This document shows positions 35,516 through 44,983 of a stretch of DNA of 64,000 bases, in pieces (the first letter of the stretch is position 1; each line of letters starts with the position of its first letter). Source of the DNA: Candidatus Magnetocorallium paracelense. Its GTDB lineage: Bacteria; Nitrospirota; Thermodesulfovibrionia; Thermodesulfovibrionales; Magnetobacteriaceae. The stretch spans positions 1 to 64,000 of the forward strand of contig JAREWP010000036.1 of assembly GCA_029001845.1 (NCBI GenBank), given 5' to 3'. Under the pieces are notes generated by a model. The model ran no database searches. It had not been told where the DNA came from and saw nothing but the letters and a program-made list of their open reading frames with translations. The position numbers and the translations under genes were made by a program.

Positions 35516-36973
35516 ATGGATTTTAAGGTTACATTTCTAAATCCTCCGTTTCATAAAAATTACTCCAGACCTCAGCGAAGTCCCGCCGTTACCAAAAGCG
35601 GCACCCTTTATTATCCTTTGTGGCTCGCATCTGCAGCGTCTCTGGCTGCCGAGGAGGGGTTCGAAATCGATTTTATCGATGCACCGGCTGACGGCTGTTC
35701 CCTGGAGGAAGTCATAAAGAGGATAAACGATTTTTCTCCTGAGATGGTTGTACTGGAAACAAGTACTCCCAGTATTTATAACGATGTAAACACGGCAGCG
35801 GAAATAAAAAAGGCTGTTCCCAAGGCATTTACTCTCCTGGTAGGAACTCATGTTTCTGCATTACCGGAGGAGAGTCTGAAACTGAACGACTCCGTAGACG
35901 CCGTTGCAATCGGAGAGTTCGACGATACAGTAGCAGAAACAGCTCTGGCTCTCACAAAGGGCGGTAAGCTGAGTAAAATAAAGGGACTCTGTTTTAAGGA
36001 ATCGGGGAAAACAATCCGCACCAGGGAAAGACCTCCTGTCCGTGACCTCGACGCCCTTCCTTTTGTAAGCAAAATATACAAGAGATTTCTGGATACAGGC
36101 AACTATTTTAATCCCAACGCCCTTTATCCAATGGTAACGATTACCACATCCAGGGGGTGTCCCTATCAATGCACTTTTTGTGTCTATCCTCAAACTATGA
36201 TGGGCAATAAACTGAGAATCAGAAGTGTCTCCAATGTCGTGGACGAGATCGAGTATATTGTCAACAACTTCAGGAATGTGAAAGCCCTTTTTTTTGAAGA
36301 CGACACCTTTACTGCCATTAAGAAAAGGTGCGCCGACATATCGAATGAGATATTGAGACGTGGGATAGATATCTCATGGACAGCCAATGCCAGGGCGGAC
36401 CTGGATTTTAAAACAATGACAATAATGAAAAAAGCCGGATGCAGGTGCCTTTGCGCAGGCTTTGAAAGCGGCAGTACTCATCTGCTGGATAATATAAAGA
36501 AGAAAATAAAAAGAGACGATATGTTGCGTTTTATGGAAAACGCAAGAACAGCGGGCATACTTATCCACGGCTGTTTCATGGTCGGCCTCCCGGGAGAGAC
36601 AAAAGAAACAATGAACGAAACCCTCACCCTTGCAAAGCGTCTGAACCCGGACACTGTCCAGTTTTATCCTATAATGGTCTATCCCGGAACAGAGGCTTAC
36701 CGCTGGTATAAGGAGCGTAATCTTATCGCTACAGACGATTTTTCGAAATGGCTCACTCACGGAGGCCTTCATAACACTGTCATTGCTACTCAGGAGTTAT
36801 CGTCTGAGGAACTCGTTAATTTTTGCGACTATGCAAGACGATCTTTTTATCTCAGACCACAATATCTTTTTTACAAACTGAGACAGACGCTTAATAACAG
36901 GGAAGAGAGAAAAAGAAATCTCAAGTCTGCAAAAACTTTTATAAAATACCTCATGAAGGGGTCGGATGTATAG
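35516..36973 (+). CDS. radical SAM enzyme with N-terminal cobalamin-binding-like domain
   Basis: 485 residues. The start has GGAAAGG nine bases upstream. Residues about 5-150 form a Rossmann-like domain as in B12-dependent class B radical SAM proteins (MVVLETSTPSIYNDV, LLVGTHVSALPEES); the classical DxHxxG cobalamin ligand is not visible. The [4Fe-4S] motif is SRGCPYQCTFC with Cys215, Cys219 and Cys222. Later parts (FFEDDTF, GFESGSTHLLDNIKK, GCFMVGLPGETKETM) are typical of the BchE/HpnJ group. The likely role is methylation or rearrangement of the product or its precursor. It is the first gene after the megasynthase on the same strand, 443 bases away, so operon membership is possible but not shown. 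Confidence 0.82.
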   Translation: MDFKVTFLNPPFHKNYSRPQRSPAVTKSGTLYYPLWLASAASLAAEEGFEIDFIDAPADGCSLEEVIKRINDFSPEMVVLETSTPSIYNDVNTAAEIKKAVPKAFTLLVGTHVSALPEESLKLNDSVDAVAIGEFDDTVAETALALTKGGKLSKIKGLCFKESGKTIRTRERPPVRDLDALPFVSKIYKRFLDTGNYFNPNALYPMVTITTSRGCPYQCTFCVYPQTMMGNKLRIRSVSNVVDEIEYIVNNFRNVKALFFEDDTFTAIKKRCADISNEILRRGIDISWTANARADLDFKTMTIMKKAGCRCLCAGFESGSTHLLDNIKKKIKRDDMLRFMENARTAGILIHGCFMVGLPGETKETMNETLTLAKRLNPDTVQFYPIMVYPGTEAYRWYKERNLIATDDFSKWLTHGGLHNTVIATQELSSEELVNFCDYARRSFYLRPQYLFYKLRQTLNNREERKRNLKSAKTFIKYLMKGSDV

Positions 36974-37034
36974 GAAAAGGAGTTTTCACAGGACAAACAG
37001 CCATGACCCTTCGGGTCGCCACAAACAATGAACT

Positions 37035-37193
37035 AAAAAAAGCATTTAGCAGTCAGCCATCAGCTGTCAGTTTTTAAATTGCAATACTTTATGGTTCAAA
37101 ATACATTCACCCATAAGGTGAAGCTTATTTTAGCATAACATCAATACTTTCCATGGCTGAAGGCTGACCGCTGATAGCTGGCTGCTGTTTTTT
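37035..37193. repeat. ~150-bp palindromic repeat A, copy 1
   Basis: The ends are AGCAGTCAGCCATCAGCTGT and its near complement at the right (GACCGCTGATAGCTGGCTGC-like). The inside carries CATTCACCCATAAGGTGAAG. Four more copies occur at 40572, 49852, 53824 and 61880. It fills most of the gap between the radical SAM gene and the glycosyltransferase gene. Palindromic, without coding capacity, so a MITE- or REP-like element. Confidence 0.8.
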
Positions 37194-37251
37194 AGATGAA
37201 AAATTAACGGTACAAACAGCCGCCGTGGGCTTATTTTCGGAGCAAATACAT

Positions 37252-38256
37252 ATGAAAGTGTCCGTCGTTATCCCGGTTTTTAATTCAGCAGATTTTATTG
37301 AACGCTGTCTGGAGGCGATACTTAATCAGACCTTTCAAAGTGATGAGTACGAGGTTATCGTTGTTGACGACGGTTCTGTTGACAGCTCTGCAGAGAAAAT
37401 CAATCGATTCCCTGTTCGATATTTTTATCAGAAAAACAGAGGGCCTGCAGCAGCCAGAAACCTCGGTGTAAAAGAGGCCGCCGGTGAAATAATTTTGTTT
37501 ACCGACTCAGATTGTATCGTTTCTCATAACTGGATCGAGACAATGCTGCAATCTTTTAACCAGGAAGGAGTAATCGGCGTTAAAGGCGCCTACTCCGGCG
37601 GTTCGGAGACATTAACCGCCAGATTCACGCAAATCGAGTTCGAAGAGAGGTATGAATTGCTGAAAAGAGCTGAACGAACCGATATGCTCGACACCTACGC
37701 CGCAGCTATAAAGAGAGATATCTTCCTGGAATTGGGAGGTTTTGACGAATCCTTTCCCGAAGCGAGCAACGAAGACACCGAACTCTCATATAAACTCTCT
37801 TCTCTGAATTATAAACTCATATTCAATCCTCACGCCCTTGTTCATCACCTCGGTCATCCTGAGACCATATTAAAATACTTCAGGCAAAAATTTCAAAGAG
37901 GATATTGGAGAACAGCGGTTTACCGCAGATTTCCCGGGAAGGTATTCAAAGAGACTTACACCCCGAAAAGCCTTAAAGTTCAGGGGCTGACGATTTTTGG
38001 TGGATTGTTTTTTTTATTGCTTTCCCCTCTTTACCCCTTCACTGCCAATATCTCGGTTTTTCTGTTTCTTATATTTCTTTTAACAACTCTCCCCTTTTGT
38101 GTTTTCGCCATGAAAAGAGATTTTACAACAGCTGTCTTTTCCCCCTTTTTTTTGACCCTGAGAGCACTGGCTATAGGATCGGGAGTTATGACTTTTCTTA
38201 TGAAACAGGTTTTAAAAAACAAAACCGAAGGAAAATCCGAGAATAGTCCCCTTTGA
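37252..38256 (+). CDS. membrane-anchored family 2 glycosyltransferase
   Basis: About 334 residues. The ATG at 37252 is preferred over one 27 bases upstream because GGAG precedes it at good spacing and the family's start MKVSVVIPVFNSADFIERCL follows. The GT-A nucleotide-binding region has VVDDGSVDSS (about 44) and the metal-binding DSD motif is LFTDSDCIVS (about 90). FDESFPEASNEDTELSYKLS is the acceptor-side ED motif. Two or three hydrophobic segments end the protein (about 245-265, 268-290, 300-325). It sits between two radical SAM genes and may glycosylate the nonribosomal product or an envelope polymer; no sequence evidence separates these. Confidence 0.85.
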   Translation: MKVSVVIPVFNSADFIERCLEAILNQTFQSDEYEVIVVDDGSVDSSAEKINRFPVRYFYQKNRGPAAARNLGVKEAAGEIILFTDSDCIVSHNWIETMLQSFNQEGVIGVKGAYSGGSETLTARFTQIEFEERYELLKRAERTDMLDTYAAAIKRDIFLELGGFDESFPEASNEDTELSYKLSSLNYKLIFNPHALVHHLGHPETILKYFRQKFQRGYWRTAVYRRFPGKVFKETYTPKSLKVQGLTIFGGLFFLLLSPLYPFTANISVFLFLIFLLTTLPFCVFAMKRDFTTAVFSPFFLTLRALAIGSGVMTFLMKQVLKNKTEGKSENSPL

Positions 38257-38332
38257 AACAACGAACGCAACCGGGATGAGCGAGGGAGAGCTTGAGGCTC
38301 AGAGGCAAAGAAGAGGGGAGAAAAGAGAGTAT

Positions 38333-39814
38333 ATGATAAAAGTCGCCTGCCTCATTATTGTACCCGGGATAAAATCGCTTGCCCGAAGAGAGAGATTTAC
38401 GACAACTTATGAGTTTCCCAGAGGAGCGCTAAGTCTGGCGAGTTTTCTTAATTCAAGAGACTGCCGTACAATGATCTTACCTTTAGACTATTACCTGCAA
38501 GCATCGGACTCTCCCCTGAACATTGAAAAACAGACATTTTCGATTCTGCAAGAGGCTCTCAACGAGTATGCCCCCTCTGTTGTAGGCGTAAGTGCGCCTT
38601 ACACACTATTATATCCTGCATCACTCAAAATAGTTGAATATTGTAAAAAAATAAAGCCCGATCTTTTTACAATAATGGGAGGCCCCCATGTAACTTATCT
38701 TCATAAGCATGCATTGAGGGATTCTGACTCTATAGACATTGTTGTCAGAGGAGAGGGTGAGTGGACTCTTCTTGAAACAGTCGATTCTTTAATAAAGGGA
38801 AACGACATTTCACACATAAAGGGTATTGCATACAGAAGCAATAATGATACAGTTGTAACGCCTGACAGGCCATTTGGTCCGGTCTCCGAGCTTCCTGTAT
38901 TGGAATACGGATTGCTTCCGGAAAATTTTGTTCGCAATATGTCGATTTCTCTTGTTGCAAGCAGGGGGTGCGTCTACAGGTGTGCTTATTGCAGCGAATC
39001 GCTTTTTTGGGGAAATAAGGTAAGAAGAATACCTGTCGAAAATATTTTTGAGGAGCTGAAGCAGTTATCCGATAAATATGATAACTTACCTGTCGGACTG
39101 GAAGATAGCATGTTCCATATGAAATCGTCCTATTTTTATGAACTCTGCTCAAAGTTGACTGATATAAAGCTAAACCCCAATATTTATCTCCTTTCCCGAG
39201 TAGATACAGTTAATGACGATGGTTTTAACGCAATGATCAAGGCCGGAATAAGAAATATTATTCTCGGCGTAGAAAGCGCTTCGCCCAAAGTCCTGGGTAT
39301 GATGAGCAAGCATATCACTCCCTACAAAGCTGAAAATGCCTGCGAAAAAGCAACAAAAAAAGGACTTGTAACAGGCACTTTCTGGATAATCGGTCATCCC
39401 GGAGACGATCCGCAGGAAGCTGAAATGACAATACATGCGATCGATACGTTCTATGAAAAAGGAGTTATCGGGAGTGCGGAAATAGCACTCTTTGTTCCCT
39501 ATCCCGGTACGCCTATGTTTAACGATCCGCAAAAATATGGTATTGAAATACTTACATATGAGTGGGAAAAATGGGGCAGATTTAATACTGAACCTGTTAT
39601 ACAGTTAAAGGGGTTTTCTAAAAAAGAAATACTTACATCATGGACCAGGGCCAGAGCCGTTTCGGAAAAGTGGAGACTGAATCTGATAAATAAACGTTTA
39701 CATACTGTTTCCGATCCAAACGAATACAGTATCGGTGAGTCAAGGAAAATCGGAAGAAATGAACCGTGCCCCTGTGGAAGCGGGAAGAAATATAAAAAGT
39801 GTTGTATAAGGTGA
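38333..39814 (+). CDS. radical SAM enzyme with cobalamin-type domain and C-terminal SEC-C motif
   Basis: About 493 residues from the ATG at 38333, where the family homology begins (IKVACLIIVPGIKSLARR); an upstream ATG at 38276 would add 19 charged residues with a poor ribosome site. Residues about 60-130 are B12-binding-like (VGVSAPYTLLYPASLKIV, IMGGPHVTYLHKHALRD). The iron-sulphur motif is SRGCVYRCAYC near residues 210-220. GVESASPKVLGMMSKH and GTFWIIGHPGDDPQEAEM are core strands of the barrel. The last 20 residues, GRNEPCPCGSGKKYKKCC, form a SEC-C zinc motif, seen on SecA and scattered proteins; on a radical SAM enzyme it is uncommon and may bind a protein partner. It follows the glycosyltransferase gene by 76 bases, or 19 from the upstream ATG. 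Confidence 0.82.
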   Translation: MIKVACLIIVPGIKSLARRERFTTTYEFPRGALSLASFLNSRDCRTMILPLDYYLQASDSPLNIEKQTFSILQEALNEYAPSVVGVSAPYTLLYPASLKIVEYCKKIKPDLFTIMGGPHVTYLHKHALRDSDSIDIVVRGEGEWTLLETVDSLIKGNDISHIKGIAYRSNNDTVVTPDRPFGPVSELPVLEYGLLPENFVRNMSISLVASRGCVYRCAYCSESLFWGNKVRRIPVENIFEELKQLSDKYDNLPVGLEDSMFHMKSSYFYELCSKLTDIKLNPNIYLLSRVDTVNDDGFNAMIKAGIRNIILGVESASPKVLGMMSKHITPYKAENACEKATKKGLVTGTFWIIGHPGDDPQEAEMTIHAIDTFYEKGVIGSAEIALFVPYPGTPMFNDPQKYGIEILTYEWEKWGRFNTEPVIQLKGFSKKEILTSWTRARAVSEKWRLNLINKRLHTVSDPNEYSIGESRKIGRNEPCPCGSGKKYKKCCIR

Positions 39815-39822
39815 TGTCCGGT

Positions 39823-40227
39823 TCAGGCGCGGGATTTTAAAAAAGCAGCCAGATTTTTATCGGTTCTCATTATGTGGTCATAGAGCCAGCTAATAACTTT
39901 ATTCTGGGTGTCGTTAATCATCGCAGGCGTGGCGCCCTTTTTTTTATACTCTTTCATCAACACCTTATAACTTTTAAGGAACTGCATGTGCTCCTCTTTG
40001 TGAAAGTCATATTCAGGATAATTGAAATCGATCATATATTCCTCTTCTGCGCTGAAGTGCTCCACAACGTAACCTCCCAGAAACCGTAACATCTTCTCTA
40101 TCTCTTTCTTTTTTTTCTCTTCCGAAAGATTAACGAGAGTGTCCACTCTGCTGAAAATCTCTTTATGCTGATCGTCTATTATTTCCACACCTGTTTCCAA
40201 CGAATCATTCCACTCGATATTTACCAT
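39823..40227 (-). CDS. bacteriohemerythrin
   Basis: 134 residues, a complete single-domain hemerythrin. The diiron ligands are visible: His in IDDQHKEIFSRVD (about 21), His and Glu in VVEHFSAEEEYM (about 57 and 61), HKEEH (about 76 and 80) and His plus Asp in WLYDHIMRTDKN (about 116 and 121). It binds O2, for storage, delivery or sensing, in the cytoplasm. It is convergent with the radical SAM gene, only 8 bases from its stop. The 3' end lacks an obvious terminator. Confidence 0.92.
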   Translation of the reverse strand: MVNIEWNDSLETGVEIIDDQHKEIFSRVDTLVNLSEEKKKKEIEKMLRFLGGYVVEHFSAEEEYMIDFNYPEYDFHKEEHMQFLKSYKVLMKEYKKKGATPAMINDTQNKVISWLYDHIMRTDKNLAAFLKSRA

Positions 40228-40255
40228 TATTTCCCTCTAAATTAGATAGTTATAA

Positions 40256-40350
40256 TTTGTAGCTACTCAGGCATTTAGGCTGAAATAAAATACCAAATGA
40301 TATATGAATGTCAGCCAATAAAAACCCTGAAGTTTTATAGATTACCCATG
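40256..40350. repeat. dispersed repeat B, copy 3
   Basis: GTAGCTACTCAGGCATTTAG, GCTGAAATAAAATACCAAAT, and a second block GTCAGCCAATAAAAACCCTG with AAGTTTTATAGATTACC. The copy at 62955-63060 has both blocks in the same order. It lies upstream of the hemerythrin gene. The 843 bases 40228-41071 contain no gene, only this element and repeats A and C. Confidence 0.6.
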
Positions 40351-40571
40351 TTTTAATTAAGAGTCTTCAGTCTATACACCGAAGTAGTTACAATTATTCT
40401 TCTGTTTATTATACAAAATTTTGAGCAATTTGAACACTAATAATTTTGTAAGAATTCAGTAAAAGTCGTCAGAGATGCAGGAAGCTAAGATTTTAAACCC
40501 CTAACTCGGTACAGCCGGAAGCAAACACGTTTTAAGTCGCAAGGCAACAGGCATAAGGCATAAGTTAAAAG

Positions 40572-40705
40572 AACAGCAGTCAGCTACCAGCCTTCAGCTA
40601 AGGACAGTATTAATATTCCACTAATAATAAGCTTCACCTTACGGATGAATTTGTTTTGAAACATAAAGTGTTGTAATGAAAGAGCTGACAGCTGACTGCT
40701 GTTTA
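40572..40705. repeat. ~150-bp palindromic repeat A, copy 2
   Basis: AACAGCAGTCAGCTACCAGC at the left and AGCTGACAGCTGACTGCTGT at the right are near complements. The inside has AAGCTTCACCTTACGGATGA, the shared core block. About 10-30 bases right of it, near 40720-40742, lies CCATTCCGGTTGACCC, matching the end of the 199-bp MITE at 13866. Confidence 0.75.
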
Positions 40706-40921
40706 GGATAATACCCAAAAAGTTCCACATCCATTCCGGTTGACCCATTTTTAAACATCAACATCGACAATTTTTTATCAATCCCGATGCCCTACGGGCC
40801 TGATGTTTTGTTATTTTACAACACTTATATAAATGCTATATACTAGCTGAATTTCTCAACAATTACCGAATGGAGACGTAAGTACACGTTACGGAAGAAG
40901 AAATAGAGAGTTAAAATCACT

Positions 40922-41050
40922 GTCATTCACTTAAGGAGCAAAGCACCATCCGCCTTCATCGGCTAAACTCGAAGGCTCCGATCCGCTTCGCTGCGCCTTC
41001 TCAAACATGACCCGCTTCCGTCGGAAGGTGCTTCACCCCTTAAGTGAATG
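40922..41050. repeat. ~125-bp palindromic repeat C, copy 1
   Basis: CATTCACTTAAGGAGCAAAG and its near complement GTGCTTCACCCCTTAAGTGAATG are the ends. The unit is nearly identical to the reverse complement of 57826-57950. It lies directly upstream of the CHASE2 gene start at 41072, so it may influence its transcription or simply use that site. Confidence 0.8.
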
Positions 41051-41071
41051 GTATTAGAGTTTAAATAACGA

Positions 41072-44000
41072 ATGAAAAACTTATTTCGAAACAGGTTGTT
41101 CTTAGGTTTGTTTATAGGGCTTATATCCTCTGTCATTGCAATGTCGATCAGTTCTTTTAATTTGGTTAAAAAAGTTGAGCTATCCACATTGGATATGAGA
41201 TACAAATTAAGGCCGACAATCGAGACTCATGACGATATCGGATTCATTGACTTTGATGACTCATCCCTTGCTCTTTGCGGCGAATGGCCCTGGCCTCGTT
41301 ACAGGCACCTGGCCCTTGTAAAGACTCTTGATTTTTATGATGCTCTGGCAATGGGTTACGACGTCTTTTTTGTAGAGAGAGAGCTCAATACTTTTTTTTT
41401 CGAAAAACTTGAATCCCTGTTCAAAGAAAACGGAAAAGACGGCAAAGGACCCCCTCCCGATCTTATAGATCAGGTATTTCGTAATTATGATCTCGAACTG
41501 ACAGAAGCAATAAAAAAGGCGAGCAATGTTTATCTTGCTTATTTTACCGAGGAGTCCGGGAAATCGATTACCAATGATATCTCCAATCTAAAGAGAGAGG
41601 CAATGGATGAGATTAAAAAATCCTTTCTTGCCCTTCCACATAACATCGGGAAACAGATTGGCAGTGTAAATGATATTGATCCTCCTCTACCTGAATTTAT
41701 CAAAGCATCGGAAGGGCTGGGTTTTGCGCAGCCGGGATATGACTTTGATTCGGTTGTGAGAAATTATATTCTCTATCGTAAATTCCAGGACTTTATGCTT
41801 TACACAATCACATTAAAAATGCTTTCCCAAATATCGGATTTCGATCTGAAAGATATCGAAATTCACCGAGGTGAGAAAATAGTCATTAGAGAGAGTGTTG
41901 TCAATAAATCAGGTGAGAGAAGGGATATTGTAATTCCCGTTGACAACCGTCTCCAGATGCTTCTTAACTGGGCAGGCCCTTTTAAGGAGACATTCCTCCA
42001 TGTACCGTTCAGAACGGTTTCTTATTATTATGCCTACAATACAGCAAAAGAGATAGCAAGAGACGGGTTAAATAGCAGGCCGAAAGATTTTATGAAGTTA
42101 AAAACAGATATCCACGAAGCTTTGACGATAGAAAAGATGGTGATGCCTGAAGAAGCCGAAAGAATTTCAATGGAGATTTCTTCGGCTCTTTTTATTACAT
42201 CGCTTTTAAAAGAAGGAAAAGATGAAGAATATATATTTGATTTTATGGAGAGATGTGGAACCGGCGATTTTACTAAAGAGGTGCTCTCTGTAGTCGTTAC
42301 TTCACTAAAGGCAGAGAAGTTGTTAAGTGTGAATCCCTCCTTACGTTATGATGAATTTCTTGAAAAACATGACGGGGGCGGACTTACAGGCAAAAAGAGG
42401 AGTCAGGAAATATTTCGAAATATAAGTGTTTTCATGAAAAAGGGAAGACTCGATGAGATAAAACCCTATTATTTCCCTCCGCCGGGCCGGATTATGAACG
42501 ACGGCAGGCCGGTCAGTTTCTCACCACTTGATTTTGAGGGGAAAATTTTTATGGCCGGTCTTACTGCTACAGGGACAATAGATATGAGACCTACGCCCTT
42601 TGAGGAATCCTGCCCTATGGTGGCTTATCATGTAAATGCGTTAAATACAATATTAACAGAACAGTTTCTCCATTATCCGACAGAGGGATTAAAATATCCG
42701 GTAACAATCATACTCTCTCTCTTTACAGGCGCCATCGCAGGGTCCGTGGCTTTGTTGAACTCTTTTGTAATTTTTCTGATTATAACTGGAAGTTACATCT
42801 TTGCTGTCTTTACAATTTGGGTCCATAAAGCATATTGGATTGAGGTTGTAACACCGCTTTCAGGCATATTTTTAACTTACGCCTTTACAATAATAGTTAA
42901 TTTTATGAGGATTTACAAGGAAAAGAGAGTGGTAAGAGGACTTTTTTCCTCAATGGTTTCTCCCTCTGTTCTTAAAGTAATGGAGGAGAATCCCAATCTC
43001 TTTTCTTTGACAGGAGAGCGTAAGGCTGTTACAACCTTTTTTTCTTCCCTCTCAGGATTAGAAAAAATTGCAGATACGGTAAGTCCCGGAGAAATGACGA
43101 CATTATTGAATAAATATCTGGTGCCTTGCAGCGAGATTATTATGGAGTATGACGGATACATTGATAAGTATGAAGGTAACGTTATTATGGCCGATTTCGG
43201 AGTGCCTGTAAACAACAGCGACAATCCCTGGAAATGCGCCTTTGCCTCTATTGAGCAAAGTCTGGACTTTGCCGTATTCAGACGTTTTTTTGCTGTCGCC
43301 TTTGGCTTTGACATTATACAGTCGATGGGTTTTAATTTCGGATATGTATCGGCAGGAAATATGGGATCAAAGAGAAGATTCCAGTACACAGTTATGGGAG
43401 ACCCCGTAAATACGGCTGCTCGCTTTATGGCGGCTAATTATATATATAACTCATTTTATCCCATAACAGGGGAAGATACATTTGGAGAAATTGGAGAGTA
43501 TGTTTATTTGAGACGTCTTGACAAGGTGCTGTTAAAGGGCAAAACCACTCCGACGCTCATTGCTGACGTTATAGGATGGAAGCCCGATGCTTACCTGAAG
43601 TTATGCGGAAAAAGAGGAACTCCGGATTTTTTATTGGCGCTGTGGAAAGATGCTCCACCTGAAAAGATACTCGGTTATCATGATTTCTGGCTGGAAAAAG
43701 CGCAAACTACAATGTCTCCGATGGCCATGGAAATTAGAGATTTTTTCGAGAAGTTAGTGGAACCGGTTGTGGATATCTTTGTAAATCTGCGAAAGAGAGA
43801 TATACTGTTATTCAGAGAGGTTCTGGGGGGATTACCTCAGGGGAAAAGAACCTTACTATTGTCAAATATAGAGGCTTCAGATAATTGGATTGCAGGTGAT
43901 ATGGGCGGAAACAATATCGAAAATATCGACCATGAATCGCCTGAGGCCACTGAGGCTGTTATGTACGGGAATAAGATCACTGCTTTGAATGCACTGATTT

Positions 44001-44428
44001 GCAGTAAACAAATAAAGCATGAGAGGCTCACCGAGGGATTGAGGGATATCCGGGAATTCGATCCGAACAGGATGAATACTTCTCTTAAGGAGTTAAACAA
44101 AGCGATCGATGAGGGTGCCGATAATTATAGAGCAAGAGTTGACAGTTTTTTTAAATCCATAAAACGACGCTCTGAGGAGTATCATGAAATGATGTCCGTT
44201 GTCGGTGCTCCTGCTGAAAGCGAGCTCAAAGCAAAAAGATTGTTTGAAGAAGGATTGGACCTGTACTGGAAAAGACAATGGGAGCGCGCGGCCGAAAAAT
44301 TCAATACTGCTGCAGAAATGACAGAAAACAAAGGTCCGGCAATGTCACTTCTTGAAAGAACAGGATTATATAAAAATAATCCTCCCGGTGAAGGCTGGCA
44401 GGGCGAATTTATCCAGGTTAAGAAGTAA
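41072..44428 (+). CDS. CHASE2 sensor protein with a degenerate class III cyclase domain
   Basis: 1118 residues. One N-terminal membrane helix (LFLGLFIGLISSVIAMSI), a long extracytoplasmic CHASE2 region (TLDMRYKLRP, IGFIDFDDSSLALCGEWPWP, FMAGLTATGTIDMRPTPF), then three membrane helices near residues 545-625. A cyclase domain follows at about 650-850. Its two metal-binding aspartates are missing: the usual FSDI is FFSSLSG, and the usual GD is YEGNVIMADFG. GDPVNTAARFM, with the transition-state Asn and Arg, is kept. It is therefore probably not an active adenylate cyclase but a ligand-binding or scaffold remnant. The last 250 residues are helical with a TPR-like end (GLDYWKRQWERAAEKFNTA-type stretch). 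Promoter not visible. Confidence 0.85.
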   Translation: MKNLFRNRLFLGLFIGLISSVIAMSISSFNLVKKVELSTLDMRYKLRPTIETHDDIGFIDFDDSSLALCGEWPWPRYRHLALVKTLDFYDALAMGYDVFFVERELNTFFFEKLESLFKENGKDGKGPPPDLIDQVFRNYDLELTEAIKKASNVYLAYFTEESGKSITNDISNLKREAMDEIKKSFLALPHNIGKQIGSVNDIDPPLPEFIKASEGLGFAQPGYDFDSVVRNYILYRKFQDFMLYTITLKMLSQISDFDLKDIEIHRGEKIVIRESVVNKSGERRDIVIPVDNRLQMLLNWAGPFKETFLHVPFRTVSYYYAYNTAKEIARDGLNSRPKDFMKLKTDIHEALTIEKMVMPEEAERISMEISSALFITSLLKEGKDEEYIFDFMERCGTGDFTKEVLSVVVTSLKAEKLLSVNPSLRYDEFLEKHDGGGLTGKKRSQEIFRNISVFMKKGRLDEIKPYYFPPPGRIMNDGRPVSFSPLDFEGKIFMAGLTATGTIDMRPTPFEESCPMVAYHVNALNTILTEQFLHYPTEGLKYPVTIILSLFTGAIAGSVALLNSFVIFLIITGSYIFAVFTIWVHKAYWIEVVTPLSGIFLTYAFTIIVNFMRIYKEKRVVRGLFSSMVSPSVLKVMEENPNLFSLTGERKAVTTFFSSLSGLEKIADTVSPGEMTTLLNKYLVPCSEIIMEYDGYIDKYEGNVIMADFGVPVNNSDNPWKCAFASIEQSLDFAVFRRFFAVAFGFDIIQSMGFNFGYVSAGNMGSKRRFQYTVMGDPVNTAARFMAANYIYNSFYPITGEDTFGEIGEYVYLRRLDKVLLKGKTTPTLIADVIGWKPDAYLKLCGKRGTPDFLLALWKDAPPEKILGYHDFWLEKAQTTMSPMAMEIRDFFEKLVEPVVDIFVNLRKRDILLFREVLGGLPQGKRTLLLSNIEASDNWIAGDMGGNNIENIDHESPEATEAVMYGNKITALNALICSKQIKHERLTEGLRDIREFDPNRMNTSLKELNKAIDEGADNYRARVDSFFKSIKRRSEEYHEMMSVVGAPAESELKAKRLFEEGLDLYWKRQWERAAEKFNTAAEMTENKGPAMSLLERTGLYKNNPPGEGWQGEFIQVKK

Positions 44429-44521
44429 GGGAGATTGACCTCTTTGTAACAATTGAATTTCAGTTCACCCTTTACCGAAAAACTCATGCCATAAAGCTCA
44501 GGGTGTGAACGATCTCTTTGT

Positions 44522-44606
44522 GTCCTCTGCGTCTCTACGTTAAAGTCCCTTTGGTACGTATATCGATGTCCGTCACGCTTTTTTTTAACGCAGAGACGCA
44601 GAGGAC
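44522..44606. repeat. inverted repeat of 22 bp
   Basis: TCCTCTGCGTCTCTACGTTAAA and, 40 bases on, its complement with one change. No T run follows. It looks like a REP-type palindrome between the CHASE2 gene and the ATPase gene. A 32-codon frame at 44631-44729 (YRELELQNGSRIFKEEAESL) has no supporting homology I can recognise. Nothing else is visible in 44429-44821. Confidence 0.6.
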
Positions 44607-44821
44607 GCAGAGAAAGGAAACTGACAAGCAATGTATAGAGAATTAGAGTTACAGAACGGATCAAGGATTTTTAAGGAAGAGGCCGAATCCCTAAGCTTAG
44701 AAAAAATAGAAGAGCTTGTATATGCCTAATGACGTGCTAATAGTTTTCCTGTCCCCGCTTCCTCTTAGAGTGCCATGACCTGAGAAAAATATGATCCCCC
44801 GTTCATCTTCATCGTTTTCTT

Positions 44822-44883
44822 TTGCGATTTAAATCTAAAAAAAAACGTTTTTATTGCGATTTAAATCGCAAATTATCTATAAT
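44822..44883 (+). promoter_or_regulatory. promoter with palindromic operator before the ATPase gene
   Basis: TTGCGATTTAAATCGCAA at 44854-44871 is a perfect 18-bp palindrome. A 14-base copy of its first part sits at 44822-44835. Within it, TTGCGA (44854-44859) lies 18 bases before TATAAT (44878-44883), so the palindrome covers the -35 box of a good promoter. A hairpin with ATCGGA and TCCGAT arms follows near 44891-44913 in the leader. This layout suggests repression by a dimeric regulator. Confidence 0.6.
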
Positions 44884-44983
44884 TAATTATATCGGAATTT
44901 CAAAAAATCCGATACAGGAGTCAGGAAGCAGCTTGCTGTCTCCTGATTTCTTTTCATGAATCAATCTGCCTGGCTATGTTCCT

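Noticed and set aside
38276-38332. Upstream start for the second radical SAM gene
   Set aside because: Poor ribosome site and no family similarity; the ATG at 38333 begins the conserved part. Not fully excluded.
44631-44729. 32-residue frame after the inverted repeat
   Set aside because: It has plausible protein-like composition but no ribosome site and no family; too short to claim.
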